The notes: generated by a model not told the origin, from the letters alone. DNA of 64,000 bases from Alkalicoccus daliensis (GCF_900103955.1 NZ_FNIL01000001.1:744001-808000), one strand, 5' to 3'; positions 10,387 to 20,266 are shown, numbered from the stretch's first letter. Program-made: numbers and translations.

Positions 10387-10641
10387 ATGACAATTATGCG
10401 ATTTATTGCATTGATTATTTTATTAATTCCTATACTTACAGCTGGTTATGGAATTAAATTAATGAGAGATACGCTGTTTCAAATTTTAAATGTTCCTTTC
10501 CCATCTCTATACCTTCAATTTTTAGCTGGGATGATTGCATTCGCAGCCGGCATCTGGATAATCGGCGGATTTATCCTGCATAGAGATCGCAAAAACAATA
10601 AAGTAGCCCCTAAATTTCAAAAAAAACCAGCTCGAACATAA
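10387..10641 (+). CDS. yqzF: Small DUF2627 membrane protein (YqzF-like)
   Basis: An 84-residue protein with two hydrophobic segments (about residues 4-24 and 40-62) and the family segment AGYGIKLMRDTLF, ending in a basic tail (HRDRKNNK). It belongs to DUF2627, whose function is unknown, and YqzF of B. subtilis sits next to bkdR in the same divergent arrangement. ATG follows an AAAGAGAGG ribosome site. A strong hairpin terminator overlaps and follows the stop codon. Confidence 0.85.
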   Translation: MTIMRFIALIILLIPILTAGYGIKLMRDTLFQILNVPFPSLYLQFLAGMIAFAAGIWIIGGFILHRDRKNNKVAPKFQKKPART

Positions 10642-10675
10642 AAAAGCTGCGAACCTAATGGGTTCGCAGCTTTTT
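10641..10675 (+). terminator. Rho-independent terminator after yqzF
   Basis: Perfect stem AAAAAGCTGCGAACC with loop TAAT and arm GGTTCGCAGCTTTTT. It directly follows the stop of the DUF2627 gene. A dispersed repeat copy begins right after it. Confidence 0.9.
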
Positions 10676-10676
10676 C

Positions 10677-10775
10677 AGGCTGTTGAAAAAGTATTTTTTC
10701 TGTATAAGTATGCGCTTTTGTGCTTTGCCTTTGAAGGTACGCTTTCCGGAGGGAACTCTCTCAGCTAACCTGCCT
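10677..10775 (+). repeat. Dispersed repeat, head module copy 1
   Basis: About 99 bp, from AGGCTGTTGAAAAAGTA to CAGCTAACCTGCCT, closely matching 23321-23420. Near-identical shared blocks include AGGCTGTTGAAAAAGTA, TGTATAAGTAT and GGGAACTCTCTCAGCTAACC. Both copies begin immediately after a terminator hairpin. No reading frame is conserved between the copies. Confidence 0.75.
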
Positions 10776-11192
10776 CTGGCAGGTGGATTCCTCCCGGAGT
10801 CGACCTTCTGCGACTGCAACTGACCTGCCGTGGAGGAGATCTCCGGGTAGACTAACGTCTTCCGGGATCTTGAATCCCAACAAGACGGTTTTTGTCTTGC
10901 TTGGATTGGCTGCGCGGCACCCTGCTGGTTTCGAAGGGAGAGCTGAAGGATTTCTCCGCGGCAAGCGAAAAAAAGAGCCGCAGGCCTGCCTTTCTTATAT
11001 CAATACCGGCCTTTAACAGAGACACTCATGTAAAATTTTTGCCCCATGAATTATGAAAATTAATATTGCTGTGTAACGAAGGAGAGGACGCCCAAAGGAT
11101 GAGCGCAGTTGGAGAATCCATTTTGGCGGTCGTTCTTTCCGTCAAAATTAGTCGAGAACAAGCCCTTGGGCAAGACTATCCGAATGTGAAGC
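10776..11192. other. Non-coding gap downstream of spo0A, repeat-derived
   Basis: No credible gene. The stretch is more GC-rich than the coding background and contains imperfect inverted repeats and purine/pyrimidine blocks typical of decayed dispersed repeats. It continues from the head module at 10677 and merges into the second repeat family at about 11170-11248. The short open frames on both strands are not conserved in the other repeat copy. Confidence 0.5.
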
Positions 11193-11248
11193 AGCAGTAT
11201 TACTTCTTTTTAGCCGTACTTTTATTTTCAAGGTAGCCTTTGTTAAAG
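11193..11248 (-). repeat. Second dispersed repeat family, copy 1
   Basis: On the minus strand this carries CTTGAAAATAAAAGT, then AAGTAATACTGCTGCTTCAC, then TTCGGATAG. The same blocks in the same order occur on the plus strand at 49431-49495 and 54689-54745. The similarity continues into a shared GGCTTGTTCTC-like segment. The three copies share no protein frame. Confidence 0.65.
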
Positions 11249-11295
11249 AAAATCTAATATGAAGAAACATTATCCTATACAGCCATATTTGCCTG

Positions 11296-12084
11296 CTAAT
11301 TTTTTCGATGTTCCACCCGAAGCTTGTCAGCTACCATGGCAATAAACTCCGAATTCGTAGGTTTTGATTTAGAAACATTTACCGTATACCCGAACATTTT
11401 TGAAATAGATTCAATATTACCCCGGCCCCACGCAACTTCTATGGCGTGCCGAATTGCACGTTCCACTCGGCTCGGTGTTGTATTGAACCTTTTCGCTATG
11501 TCTGGATAAAGTACTTTTGTTACTGTCCCCAATAGTTCAATATCATGATAGACAAGAGTAATTGCCTCTCTTAAATACATATAACCTTTAATATGTGCCG
11601 GAACTCCAATTTCATGAATAATACTTGTGATACTTGCATCCAGATTCATTGGAGTATTATCATGGCGCATTTGGTTGGCATCCATAGATTTTGCGTTAAC
11701 TCCACTTCCAATTTTTGCAACATCCCTGATTTTATTCACTAAAATATCCATATCAAAAGGTTTCAGCAGATAATAAGAAGCACCCAGATCCACCGCTTTT
11801 TTTGTTACATCTTCCTGACCAAATGCTGTCAGCATAATAATGTTTGGTTTTTTTGAAAGGTTTAAGCTCCCGATCTTTTCTAATACAGCAAGACCGTCCA
11901 GGTGAGGCATTATAATATCCAATATCAGCACATCAGGAGTATTATTTTCAATAATACTCAAACATTCCTGCCCATTATAGGCTCTGCCGATTACCTCTAT
12001 GTCACTTTCATTATTAATATATTCTTCCAGCAAATGAACTAACTCCCGATTATCATCTGCCACGCAAACTGTAATATTACTCAA
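11296..12084 (-). CDS. spo0A: Spo0A master response regulator
   Basis: Phosphorelay output regulator that binds 0A boxes and controls entry into sporulation, biofilm and stationary-phase programmes. It has 262 residues. The receiver domain has acidic residues at 10-11, the phosphoacceptor Asp56 in LILDIIMP and the conserved Lys in LLKPFD. The C-terminal DNA-binding domain includes [18 protein letters not shown] and the family end region. The start is TTG after AGGGGGAATCTCTCA. spoIVB, its usual upstream neighbour, is absent here. The protein shows no sign of decay. Confidence 0.96.
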   Translation of the reverse strand: MSNITVCVADDNRELVHLLEEYINNESDIEVIGRAYNGQECLSIIENNTPDVLILDIIMPHLDGLAVLEKIGSLNLSKKPNIIMLTAFGQEDVTKKAVDLGASYYLLKPFDMDILVNKIRDVAKIGSGVNAKSMDANQMRHDNTPMNLDASITSIIHEIGVPAHIKGYMYLREAITLVYHDIELLGTVTKVLYPDIAKRFNTTPSRVERAIRHAIEVAWGRGNIESISKMFGYTVNVSKSKPTNSEFIAMVADKLRVEHRKN

Positions 12085-12411
12085 TGAGAGATTCCCCCTA
12101 ACGATAAGTTACTCAATACAAACTTTATTTAATTTCGTGCTTGTCTGACACTTGAGAAAATAAATCTTCACAATATATGGTGAAATTCCCCTCTGCTGCG
12201 TAAAAAAGAAAGGCCTCCGAATGGATTAATTCAGTCTGAGAATCCACTGGATGTGCAGCGGCAGAGAAACAGCCGCAGACCATCTCTTCAGCAAGCATTT
12301 ACCGAAAGTGAAGCTTTTTCAAACAAAAAGAAATTTTGCTGACATAGTAGAGATTAGTATAACATAACCTTTACCTGCAATAATAGTCACTACTTTATGC
12401 AGGAAAATCGT
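12085..12411. other. recN-spo0A gap where spoIVB is normally found
   Basis: 327 bp with no reading frame resembling the SpoIVB protease (about 425 residues, PDZ plus serine protease). The spo0A promoter must lie in the part next to 12084. The middle (about 12180-12320) holds GC-richer sequence with short matches to the intergenic repeats, for example CCGAAAGTGAAGC resembling 11186-11200. Confidence 0.6.
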
Positions 12412-14139
12412 CTATCGCTTTTTTGCTTTTGCCTGCCCTATCAGCTCTCTCGCATGCTCTCTTGTTAATTCAGTGACCTCTACACCAGAAATCATCCTGC
12501 CGACTTCCTCAGTCTGCTCTTCTGCCTTTAAAGGTGCCACGCTGGTAATAGTTCTACCCTGCTTTTCTTTTTTCGATATAAATAAGTGCGTATCCGCCAT
12601 TGCCGCTACCTGAGGCAGGTGTGTGATGCATAATACCTGCGACCCCTGCGCAATGCCATGAATTTTTTCTGCAATTGACTGGGCAACTCTGCCGCTTACC
12701 CCGGTATCGACCTCATCAAAAATTAATGAAGTTACTCCTTCATGTTTAGCAAGGATAGATTTTAGTGCCAGAATCATTCTTGAAATTTCCCCGCCTGAGG
12801 CGACTTTTGCAAGTGATTTTAGTGGTTCACCCTTATTTGTAGCAACTTGAAATTCAATAGTGTCAATACCATCAGCATGAAAAGGATGGGTGCTTACTAA
12901 CTCTTCAGCGTGCAATTGTTCATTGGAAGTGCTATTCACAAATGCTTCAAAGACAGTATCATTCATATATAAATCCTTTAATTGCTGCTGAATCGCTTCT
13001 TTAAGTTCTACAGCTGCTTTTTTCCTTATTTTGCTGATATTAGCTCCTTCTACAAAAAGATCCTGTGCAGTAGATTCAAGTTCTTTCTGCCACTCCCCCA
13101 GCCGCTGCTCTCTATTAGTCAACGTATCCAGTTCCTCTTCCAGACCTTGGGCATATTCTAGAATTTCAGTGACAGAACTTCCGTATTTTCTCTTAAGCTG
13201 ACTGATTTCGCTTAACCTGGCTTCAATTGTATTCAGTCTTTCCGGATCAAATTCGATGGATTCATAATAATCTCTTAATGAAAACGATGCTTCCTCCAGC
13301 ATATAATAATTATTTGTAATACTTTCTTTTAAATTCAACAGGTTCTGGTCTAATTCAGCAGCTTCTTCTATCTGGTTCATAGCAGCCATTACCCATTCAA
13401 GTCCCTTACCTTCCCCATACAAAGAATCATAGGCTCCATGTACCGTGGAATAAAGGCCTTCACTATTATTTAATTTATTTCTTTCATCCGTTAATTCAAT
13501 ATCTTCCTCCGGCTGCAGCTGGGCTTTTTCAATTTCCTCATATTGATATTGGATTAGGTCCAGCCTCTGCGCTACCTGCTGTTCACCTTCCGTCAGCTGC
13601 TTAAGCTGCTGTCTTTTTTTCATGAATTGTTTATAAAGTACCTTATACTCTTTTAATGCATCACGAAGATCCTCTTCAGCAAATCTGTCCAAAAACATTC
13701 CGTGTTTATCTGTCTGCAAAAGCTGTTGATGTTCATGCTGTCCATGAATGTCAACAAGCTGCTGTCCGGCCTGGCGGAGGATTGCAAGTGTTATCAATTT
13801 ACCGTTGATTCTGCAGACACTTTTCCCCTGCTTTGTAATTTCCCGTTTTAAAACTAGCGTTTCTTCTTCATCAAAATTAATCCCAATGTCTTCAAAAAGA
13901 TTTGTTAACTCCTCAGTTACCGGCTGATCGATAGTAAAAAGCCCTTCGATTTCAGCACGTTTGCTTCCATGCCTTACAAAATCAACAGAGCCTCTTCCGC
14001 CTATCAAGAGTCCTATAGCATCTATTATAATGGATTTTCCAGCTCCAGTTTCCCCTGTTAACACGGTTAGCCCTTCATCAAACGAAACTGTTAATTCATC
14101 AATTATCGCAAAATTTCTTATTGATAACTCCATCAGCAT
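12412..14139 (-). CDS. recN: DNA repair protein RecN
   Basis: SMC-like ATPase that acts early in double-strand break repair and in transformation. It is about 575 residues from the chosen ATG, which follows AAAGGTTGATTCAA. An in-frame TTG lies 9 bp upstream and another ATG 6 bp downstream. Walker A GETGAGKSIIIDAIG is at the N terminus and a long coiled coil fills about residues 150-380. The C-terminal ABC signature KVASGGEISRMILALK and Walker B SLIFDEVDTGVSG follow. In Bacillus recN is followed by spoIVB; here it is followed by spo0A. Confidence 0.95.
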   Translation of the reverse strand: MLMELSIRNFAIIDELTVSFDEGLTVLTGETGAGKSIIIDAIGLLIGGRGSVDFVRHGSKRAEIEGLFTIDQPVTEELTNLFEDIGINFDEEETLVLKREITKQGKSVCRINGKLITLAILRQAGQQLVDIHGQHEHQQLLQTDKHGMFLDRFAEEDLRDALKEYKVLYKQFMKKRQQLKQLTEGEQQVAQRLDLIQYQYEEIEKAQLQPEEDIELTDERNKLNNSEGLYSTVHGAYDSLYGEGKGLEWVMAAMNQIEEAAELDQNLLNLKESITNNYYMLEEASFSLRDYYESIEFDPERLNTIEARLSEISQLKRKYGSSVTEILEYAQGLEEELDTLTNREQRLGEWQKELESTAQDLFVEGANISKIRKKAAVELKEAIQQQLKDLYMNDTVFEAFVNSTSNEQLHAEELVSTHPFHADGIDTIEFQVATNKGEPLKSLAKVASGGEISRMILALKSILAKHEGVTSLIFDEVDTGVSGRVAQSIAEKIHGIAQGSQVLCITHLPQVAAMADTHLFISKKEKQGRTITSVAPLKAEEQTEEVGRMISGVEVTELTREHARELIGQAKAKKR

Positions 14140-14931
14140 TTGAATCAACCTTTCTTTATTCGCTATTATCTCTGCTTAAATATTCAGAGCAAAAACTGCA
14201 TTGCGTTGGCTGTATAAATAACGACGGTTATGAATTCAACGCAAAACAGCTGAAGTAATTTTCTATTTCATCTCCGAATATTATTTACGGATTTTAATTT
14301 AAATGAACACTTTTGCACACTTGTCATAAAGCTCCTGAAATGCTCTTGCGGGCTCAATCTTAAAAGCTGGCAGGAGTATTTTCCGTTCTGAACAGCTGAA
14401 GGCCAGAATGGAAAGCAACCCTCCAAAAAGCTGGACACTCGCATGTACTCGTTTTTAGACGTTTAGATTTTAATATCAATTAACTTAGTTATATGTTGTA
14501 TCTTTCTGTTACTGCAGCTTTCCGGCAAGTTACATTATACCTATAAACATTTCAATAGTATAATTTTACCTTTCTTAATTATGTAATTAATTATAATATC
14601 TCCACCGCATTTTAAAATTTTTAAGCCGGCATACTTTCTTTAAAAAGTCTGCTGTTTAATTATGAATTTACAGCATAGCTCCTACTGTTCTTTTTAAATG
14701 CTGAAAAAAGAGCTGTATCCTGTTAATTGGACCAGCCCTTTTCTATAAAGAATAAATTCCCAAAATTGATATCTAAGCGTTGAACACCTGCATATTTCAC
14801 TGGAGGGCCCGCGGGGCTTAGCTTCCGCAGTTCACATAAGGCTCACCTATACATTCCAAAGCGATGATTATCGAAAAAATCACCTTGATCTATAGAATGA
14901 TCAATAAGAATAGTTATGAACATTGAACGTA
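14140..14931. other. Non-coding gap between ahrC and recN
   Basis: 792 bp without a credible gene, AT-rich with GC-richer islands. An inverted repeat TTGCGTTG (14201-14208) / CAACGCAA (14237-14244) lies near recN. Around 14704-14744 an imperfect hairpin (AAAAGAGCTG and CCAGCCCTTTT) could terminate ahrC transcripts. Around 14800-14830 there is a GC-rich GGGCCCGCGGGGC patch. The rest looks like decayed repeat. Confidence 0.45.
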
Positions 14932-15381
14932 TTAAAGCATTTCTAAAAATTTCTCTGTAAGGAGCGCTGGATCTTCTTCGGACCTGCAGATAATTAGTAT
15001 CGTATCATCTCCACAGATTGTACCCATAATTTCCTGCCAGTCTAAATTATCAATTAAAGCCCCCACTGCATTTGCATTTCCTGGAAGTGTTTTTATCACT
15101 ATCATATTTGCAGTCTGGTCGATGGAAACAAAGCTGTCCACCAAAGCTCTTTTCAGTTTCTGCAGCGGATTAAACCTTTGATCTGAGGGAAGACTGTATT
15201 TATAACGGCCATCAATCATCGGAACTTTGACTAGATGCAGTTCTTTAATATCACGGCTCACTGTAGCTTGTGTCACATTAAAACCAGCGGATCTCAGCCG
15301 GTGCACAAGGTCATCCTGAGTTTCTATATCATTATTTCCAATTAAATCTCTGATCTTAATATGGCGCTGCCCTTTGTTCAT
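14932..15381 (-). CDS. ahrC: Arginine repressor/activator AhrC (ArgR)
   Basis: Hexameric arginine-responsive regulator of arginine biosynthesis and catabolism. From the chosen ATG, preceded by TTGGAGGAAAATACGA, it is 149 residues, the usual family length. An upstream in-frame extension of 11 residues lacks a ribosome site. The winged-helix domain contains [16 protein letters not shown], and the C-terminal arginine-binding domain contains [15 protein letters not shown]. It is downstream of yqxC (42 bp), in the conserved dxs-yqxC-ahrC-recN order. Confidence 0.95.
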   Translation of the reverse strand: MNKGQRHIKIRDLIGNNDIETQDDLVHRLRSAGFNVTQATVSRDIKELHLVKVPMIDGRYKYSLPSDQRFNPLQKLKRALVDSFVSIDQTANMIVIKTLPGNANAVGALIDNLDWQEIMGTICGDDTILIICRSEEDPALLTEKFLEML

Positions 15382-15423
15382 TCGTATTTTCCTCCAAGCG
15401 TCAGGGAATGACAATTCAACCCG

Positions 15424-16230
15424 CTAGATTTTTGGTGAAGCATGTGCTGTATTTACGAGTGATTTTATGTGCTCAATAGAGAAGTTTGACTTCCCCTTTC
15501 TTTGAAGATGCATCAGGAATTCAATATTACCTTCACCGCCTCTTATTGGGGAAGGTATTATATTTTGTACAGTAAAACCAAGCAGTTCTGAAAATGTAAT
15601 CATTTCCTCAATAACACTTTCATGAACTTTACGATCACGCACTATTCCTTTTTTTCCAACCTGTTCTCGTCCTGCTTCAAATTGCGGCTTTATTAATGCA
15701 GATACCTCTCCATCTGCAGTTAATATATCCTTGAGCACAGGCAGAATTAATTTCAAAGATATAAAAGAGACATCAATTGTGGCAAACTCCGGCCGCCCTT
15801 GCGGAAAATCTTCCAGTGTACAATAGCGGAAATTCGTCCGCTCCATGACCACCACTTGTTCATGCTGCCGCAGCTTCCACGCAAGCTGATTATAGCCTAC
15901 GTCAAGCGCATAAACCAGTTTTGCACCATTTTGCAGAGCGCAGTCAGTAAATCCACCTGTCGATGCTCCAATATCAAGAACAATTTTTTCTTCCAGTGAC
16001 AGTTTAAATTCCTTCACTGCGCGCTCCAGCTTTAAGCCACCTCTGCTTACATAGGGGATCGCATTTCCTTTAATTGTTAATTCGGCTTCTATCGCTACTT
16101 TTGCACCTGCTTTATCAACCCGTTCTCCATCTGCAAGCACCAGGCCCGCCATCACAGATCTCTTTGCTTTCTCCCGTGATTCAAAAAATCCCTGCTCTAC
16201 TAAGAGCACATCTATTCTTTCTTTTTTCAT
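15424..16230 (-). CDS. yqxC: TlyA-family rRNA methyltransferase (YqxC)
   Basis: 268 residues with an N-terminal S4 RNA-binding domain (RIDVLLVEQGFFESREKAKRS) followed by an FtsJ-type Rossmann methyltransferase domain. The SAM-binding segment is VLDIGASTGGFTDCALQ. Related TlyA proteins 2'-O-methylate ribosomal RNA; the substrate in Bacillus is not firmly known. It starts 3 bp after the dxs stop, so the two are likely translated from one message. The length and start match the family. Confidence 0.9.
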   Translation of the reverse strand: MKKERIDVLLVEQGFFESREKAKRSVMAGLVLADGERVDKAGAKVAIEAELTIKGNAIPYVSRGGLKLERAVKEFKLSLEEKIVLDIGASTGGFTDCALQNGAKLVYALDVGYNQLAWKLRQHEQVVVMERTNFRYCTLEDFPQGRPEFATIDVSFISLKLILPVLKDILTADGEVSALIKPQFEAGREQVGKKGIVRDRKVHESVIEEMITFSELLGFTVQNIIPSPIRGGEGNIEFLMHLQRKGKSNFSIEHIKSLVNTAHASPKI

Positions 16231-16233
16231 AAG

Positions 16234-18123
16234 TTATGCACGCTGCTTCTTTCTGGGAATTAACTTCTGGACTTTTTCAGCTGCACCAGACGCGGTAAGA
16301 CCGATCTCTTCCAGCAGTTCAGGTACACTGCCGTGCTCGATATACCAGTCTGGTATACCCATACGCTCTACAACGATAGAATGGATTCCTGCTGAATGAT
16401 AATATTCCAGCACCGCACTTCCAAAACCTCCCTGAAGAGCGTGTTCTTCGAGTGTTAAAATAGGTTTGCCTGATTCCGAAATCTCACTGAGTTTCTCCTC
16501 ATCCAGTGGTTTAATCGACCGGGCATTGATAACTTCTACTTCAATTCCTTTCGCAGCAAGAAGTTCTGCAGCAGCTTCCGCTACCGGCATCATTGTGCCA
16601 AATGCAAGAATTGCAGCATCCTTCCCTGTTCTTACTGATTCCCATTTTCCAATTGGCAGTTCCTTCAACTCTTCATCCATCGGTACTCCCAGTCCACTGC
16701 CGCGAGGATAGCGTACTGCAATCGGTCCATCCTCATGATTTACAGCCGTATAGAGCATGTGCTGAAACTCATTCTCATCTTTTGGCGCCAGCAGGGTAAT
16801 ATTCGGCAGGTGTCTCATATAGGAAATATCGAAAACACCCTGATGTGTTTCACCATCTGCCCCTACCAGACCTGCTCTGTCGATTGCAAAAACAACGTTT
16901 AAATTCTGGCGGCAAACGTCATGGACCAGCTGATCATATCCACGCTGTAAAAACGTGGAGTAAATTGCCAGCACCGGTTTCATTCCCTGAGCAGCCAGGC
17001 CTGCGGACATAGTAGTCGCATGCTGTTCTGCAATACCTACATCAAACATTCTTTCTGGAAACTCTTTCGCAAATTTATCCAGTCCGCTTCCGTTCGGCAT
17101 TGCAGGAGTAACTGCAACTAAACGATCATCTGAACGCGCAATTGTTTTTAACGTTTCTGCAAAAACACCGCTGTAGCTTGGAGGACCCGGTTTTTTCACT
17201 ACTTCCCCTGACTCAATTTTGTAAGGACCAAGCCCATGCCAGGTTCCTTTTGCATCATTTTCAGCAGGAGCATAGCCTTTTCCTTTTTTAGTGACTACAT
17301 GAATTATTATAGGTCCTTTTGTCTTCTTGGCGTAAGAAATATTAGCTTTTAAATCATGGAGATCATGTCCGTCTACAGGTCCTAGATAAGTAAATCCAAG
17401 CTCTTCAAAAAACATACCCGAAACAAGTAAATACTTCAGACTGTCCTTCACTCTTTCTGCTGTGGAAGCAAGGCGCCCTCCAAAAGCAGGAACTTTTTTA
17501 ATAAGAAGTTCTAAATCTTCTTTTGCCTTATTGTATTTATTAGCTGTTCTCATTCTGCCGAGCATGTTGTGAAGCGCACCTACATTGGGGGCGATAGACA
17601 TTTCATTATCATTGAGAATCACTGTCATATCTCGCTGTTCATGCCCGATATGGTTAAGCGCTTCCAAAGCCATACCTCCGGTCAATGCGCCATCGCCAAT
17701 GATAGGAATAATGTGTTCATCTGTTCCCTTTAAATCTCTGGCGAGCGTCATTCCCATAGCTCCAGACAAAGAAGTGGAACTATGTCCAGTCTCCCAGCAG
17801 TCATGAATAGATTCGGACCGTTTCGGAAAGCCGCATAAGCCTTTATGCTGTCTTAACGTATCGAACTGACCTGCCCGGCCTGTTAATATCTTATGCACAT
17901 AAGCCTGGTGACCAACGTCAAACAAAAATTTATCTTTCGGACTGTCATACAGCTGATGAAGTACCAAAGTGAGTTCTACTACGCCTAAGTTTGGTCCTAA
18001 ATGTCCGCCCGTTACTGATAGTTTATCAATTAGAAACGCCCGTATATCCGCAGCTACCTCGCTCAGCTCTTTTTCACTAAGCTGTTTCAGGAATGCAGGA
18101 TCCTTCATATCAAGTACATTCAA
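16234..18123 (-). CDS. dxs: 1-deoxy-D-xylulose-5-phosphate synthase
   Basis: First enzyme of the methylerythritol phosphate route to isoprenoids. It condenses pyruvate and glyceraldehyde-3-phosphate using thiamine diphosphate. It has 629 residues. The thiamine motif runs from GDGALTGG to [12 protein letters not shown]. The pyrimidine-binding domain contains DVGIAEQHA, and a transketolase C-terminal domain follows. It lies 16 bp downstream of oapA in the ispA-OLE-oapA-dxs arrangement, so it supplies precursors to the IspA encoded upstream. Confidence 0.96.
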   Translation of the reverse strand: MNVLDMKDPAFLKQLSEKELSEVAADIRAFLIDKLSVTGGHLGPNLGVVELTLVLHQLYDSPKDKFLFDVGHQAYVHKILTGRAGQFDTLRQHKGLCGFPKRSESIHDCWETGHSSTSLSGAMGMTLARDLKGTDEHIIPIIGDGALTGGMALEALNHIGHEQRDMTVILNDNEMSIAPNVGALHNMLGRMRTANKYNKAKEDLELLIKKVPAFGGRLASTAERVKDSLKYLLVSGMFFEELGFTYLGPVDGHDLHDLKANISYAKKTKGPIIIHVVTKKGKGYAPAENDAKGTWHGLGPYKIESGEVVKKPGPPSYSGVFAETLKTIARSDDRLVAVTPAMPNGSGLDKFAKEFPERMFDVGIAEQHATTMSAGLAAQGMKPVLAIYSTFLQRGYDQLVHDVCRQNLNVVFAIDRAGLVGADGETHQGVFDISYMRHLPNITLLAPKDENEFQHMLYTAVNHEDGPIAVRYPRGSGLGVPMDEELKELPIGKWESVRTGKDAAILAFGTMMPVAEAAAELLAAKGIEVEVINARSIKPLDEEKLSEISESGKPILTLEEHALQGGFGSAVLEYYHSAGIHSIVVERMGIPDWYIEHGSVPELLEEIGLTASGAAEKVQKLIPRKKQRA

Positions 18124-18139
18124 GAGAAACCCTCGCTTT

Positions 18140-18739
18140 CTATCTTTTAGATTTCTTCCGGTGTTTTTTATCTTTAAAAATTGTTATCTTCAATTTTACC
18201 TCTATCAAATAAAATAATCTACCCACACGGTAGATGATCTCAGTAGAATACATGATTGCAATTGTTTTACCGACTGATTTTCCTCCCACAGTCAGGGCTG
18301 CAACCACGCTGGTAAAAATTACTGAAACGACTATCTGTACATTAGAGCCTTCCCCATGACCCAGTTGAGTTACAAGCTGGATGACGACAAAAGCAGAAGC
18401 TGTACCACTGATAACACCCGCTATATCTCCAATTACATCATTTGTAAAATTAGAAAATTTATCTGCGTTCCGTGTAATTTGAACAGCCTGCCTGGCCCCC
18501 GGAAGTTTTTCTGCAGCCATTGCATGAAAGGGTTTTTCTCTCGCTGCAGTCGCAGCTACCCCTATAGTATCTGATATTACCCCTAACAGCACAATCAAAA
18601 ACACTATTATCATGCCCACTGCCCATGTTACCCCGCTTAAAATAGCGGTGGAAATCACAGAAAAAATAGCCGCTAGCACGAGTGTGATAACGGCAATCAT
18701 CCAGCTCCAATGAAGAGATTTTTTTATCGAGGCTTTCAT
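18140..18739 (-). CDS. oapA: OLE-associated membrane protein OapA
   Basis: A 199-residue membrane protein with hydrophobic segments at about residues 14-34, 37-57, 105-125 and 130-152, and a highly basic C terminus ([11 protein letters not shown]). The segment [30 protein letters not shown] resembles the DUF21/CNNM (CorB-like) transmembrane family. OapA is known to bind OLE RNA and bring it to the membrane. The identification rests on family features and on its exact position between OLE RNA and dxs, as in Bacillus halodurans. The start ATG lies about 39 bp beyond the closing helix of the RNA. No catalytic motif is seen. Confidence 0.88.
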   Translation of the reverse strand: MKASIKKSLHWSWMIAVITLVLAAIFSVISTAILSGVTWAVGMIIVFLIVLLGVISDTIGVAATAAREKPFHAMAAEKLPGARQAVQITRNADKFSNFTNDVIGDIAGVISGTASAFVVIQLVTQLGHGEGSNVQIVVSVIFTSVVAALTVGGKSVGKTIAIMYSTEIIYRVGRLFYLIEVKLKITIFKDKKHRKKSKR

Positions 18740-18769
18740 AAGTTATTCCCGGCTTTCCTTTGCTGGTTG

Positions 18770-19350
18770 CATAATATGTATAAGAGTGGTCATTAAAAGA
18801 GTAAAAACTGCGCCATAGGTCCAGTAGGTTTTCCCAGCCGGGTACCTCGGCGTCGCCGCCGTGACGGTTTCCCTTTAAACCCGACTTGACGCTGTTGCCA
18901 AACGTCAGACTGGATTGCCACTTAGAACGCACTATAATCCTCTTTTAATGTCCATCGGAACAGCCTAGGAGTTTTCCTCAACAGTTCAACAGCACTCTCT
19001 ATCCTCTTTTGCAGAGTCGATTTCATATGGTTGGCTTACCATAATCCCCTCAATCTCCACTCAAGGCAGGCTACGCTGCCCACAAGTTCCCTAACTTGCG
19101 TGGCAGGTTCATACCCATAAGCATAGCGTCGATGGGAACGACGCCACACTTACGGGCCTCCGCGGTTGCAGGGTCATCGCCCACATGCCATTGTGGATCG
19201 CCCTACAGCCTTTACTCCCAGTCAAGACCCAAGGCTGGGCGCCTCAAGCCAAGACTAGGAACTTCATCGATGTGCCCTTTAGCGGATTTTTAGGCCCGCT
19301 TTCGAAAGTGTAGAACCGACTAGGATACTGCACCACTCATATACTTCATT
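18770..19350 (-). ncRNA. ole: OLE (ornate, large, extremophilic) RNA
   Basis: The ispA-oapA gap (645 bp) has no credible gene but strong RNA structure on the minus strand. A closing helix joins 19332-19344 (GTATATGAGTGGT) with 18778-18790 (ACCACTCTTATAC), 12 of 13 positions paired, enclosing 567 nt. Local hairpins include GCGTCG/CGACGC (19126-19144) and CAAGTT/AACTTG (19083-19098). Base composition is far more GC-rich and balanced than nearby spacers. Size and position between ispA and an OapA gene match OLE RNA, a roughly 600-nt RNA linked to cold, alcohol and magnesium tolerance. Ends are approximate and are set around the closing helix. Confidence 0.9.
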
Positions 19351-19384
19351 GTAACATGAATTTAAAGGTACGGACAAGCGTTCG

Positions 19385-20266
19385 CTACTGAGATCTCTCC
19401 CCAATATATTGCGCCAGGGCTTTCAGTATTCCTGTATCTGCCGATATACCGCTTAACTCATCCATAGCCAGTTGCGTGTGCCATGCCAGCTTTTCTTTCG
19501 CACCATTCAGCCCCAGCAGCTTTACATAAGTATTTTTCTCATTATCTTCATCGCTGCCGACAGGTTTCCCAATAATTTCCTGGTCTCCTTCTACATCCAG
19601 TAAATCATCTTTGATCTGAAAAGAGAGCCCTATATTTTTCCCGAACTGATAAAGATGATCTTGTTCTTTTGGAGAAGCTCCGGCAATCGCGGCTCCGATC
19701 TGCAGTGCAACTGCTAATAAATCTCCCGTTTTATGCGTATGTATTTTTTCAAGAGAATCGACGTCAATAGACTTTCCTTCCGCTTCCATATCTGCCGTCT
19801 GTCCGCCAACCATACCGTTTGCCCCTGAAGCAAATGACAGAAGTTTAATTATCTCAATTTTCACTTCTGTGGAAAGGCGGTCATCTGAAGCAATCAAATA
19901 AAAGCTGTGAGTAAGAAGAGCATCTCCAGCTAAAATAGCCGTAGCTTCCCCAAAAACTTTATGATTGGTCGGTTTTCCTCTCCGCAGGTCGTCGTCATCC
20001 ATTGCGGGAAGATCATCGTGAATCAAAGAGTAAGTATGAATCATCTCGAGCGCAGCCGCAGCGTTGTCTCCCAAACTCTTATCTATTTTATAACTGTCCA
20101 GTACTGCATAAAGAAGCATCGGTCTTACTCTTTTTCCGCCTGCCTGCAGTGAATAGAGCATAGATTTTTTAAGAGGAGATGAACAGTGCAGCGACTCGAT
20201 AATTTCAGGGAATAAATTTTCCACCCGCTCTTTATGAACCTCAATAAAATTCTGCAGGTTTGTCAT
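19385..20266 (-). CDS. ispA: Farnesyl diphosphate synthase
   Basis: Polyprenyl synthase that condenses isopentenyl and dimethylallyl/geranyl diphosphates to farnesyl diphosphate. It has 293 residues. The first Asp-rich motif is in LIHDDLPAMDDDDLRRG and the second is in QIKDDLLDVEGD. GGKRVRP near residue 44 binds isopentenyl diphosphate. Its stop region abuts the OLE RNA, and its start overlaps the xseB stop by 1 bp. It is co-transcribed with xseA-xseB upstream and OLE-oapA-dxs downstream. Confidence 0.95.
   Translation of the reverse strand: MTNLQNFIEVHKERVENLFPEIIESLHCSSPLKKSMLYSLQAGGKRVRPMLLYAVLDSYKIDKSLGDNAAAALEMIHTYSLIHDDLPAMDDDDLRRGKPTNHKVFGEATAILAGDALLTHSFYLIASDDRLSTEVKIEIIKLLSFASGANGMVGGQTADMEAEGKSIDVDSLEKIHTHKTGDLLAVALQIGAAIAGASPKEQDHLYQFGKNIGLSFQIKDDLLDVEGDQEIIGKPVGSDEDNEKNTYVKLLGLNGAKEKLAWHTQLAMDELSGISADTGILKALAQYIGERSQ

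Noticed and set aside
10761-11016. Open frames on both strands within the repeat downstream of yqzF
   Set aside because: Not conserved in the related copy at 23.3 kb; GC-rich non-coding sequence keeps frames open by chance.
18459-18932. 157-residue minus-strand open frame across the oapA start and the OLE 3' part
   Set aside because: It overlaps oapA in another frame and covers structured RNA; no ribosome site and no recognisable protein.
18778-19344. Considered a group II intron or insertion-sequence fragment
   Set aside because: No intron-encoded protein or domain V, no intron ends, and the gene context and closing helix fit OLE RNA better.
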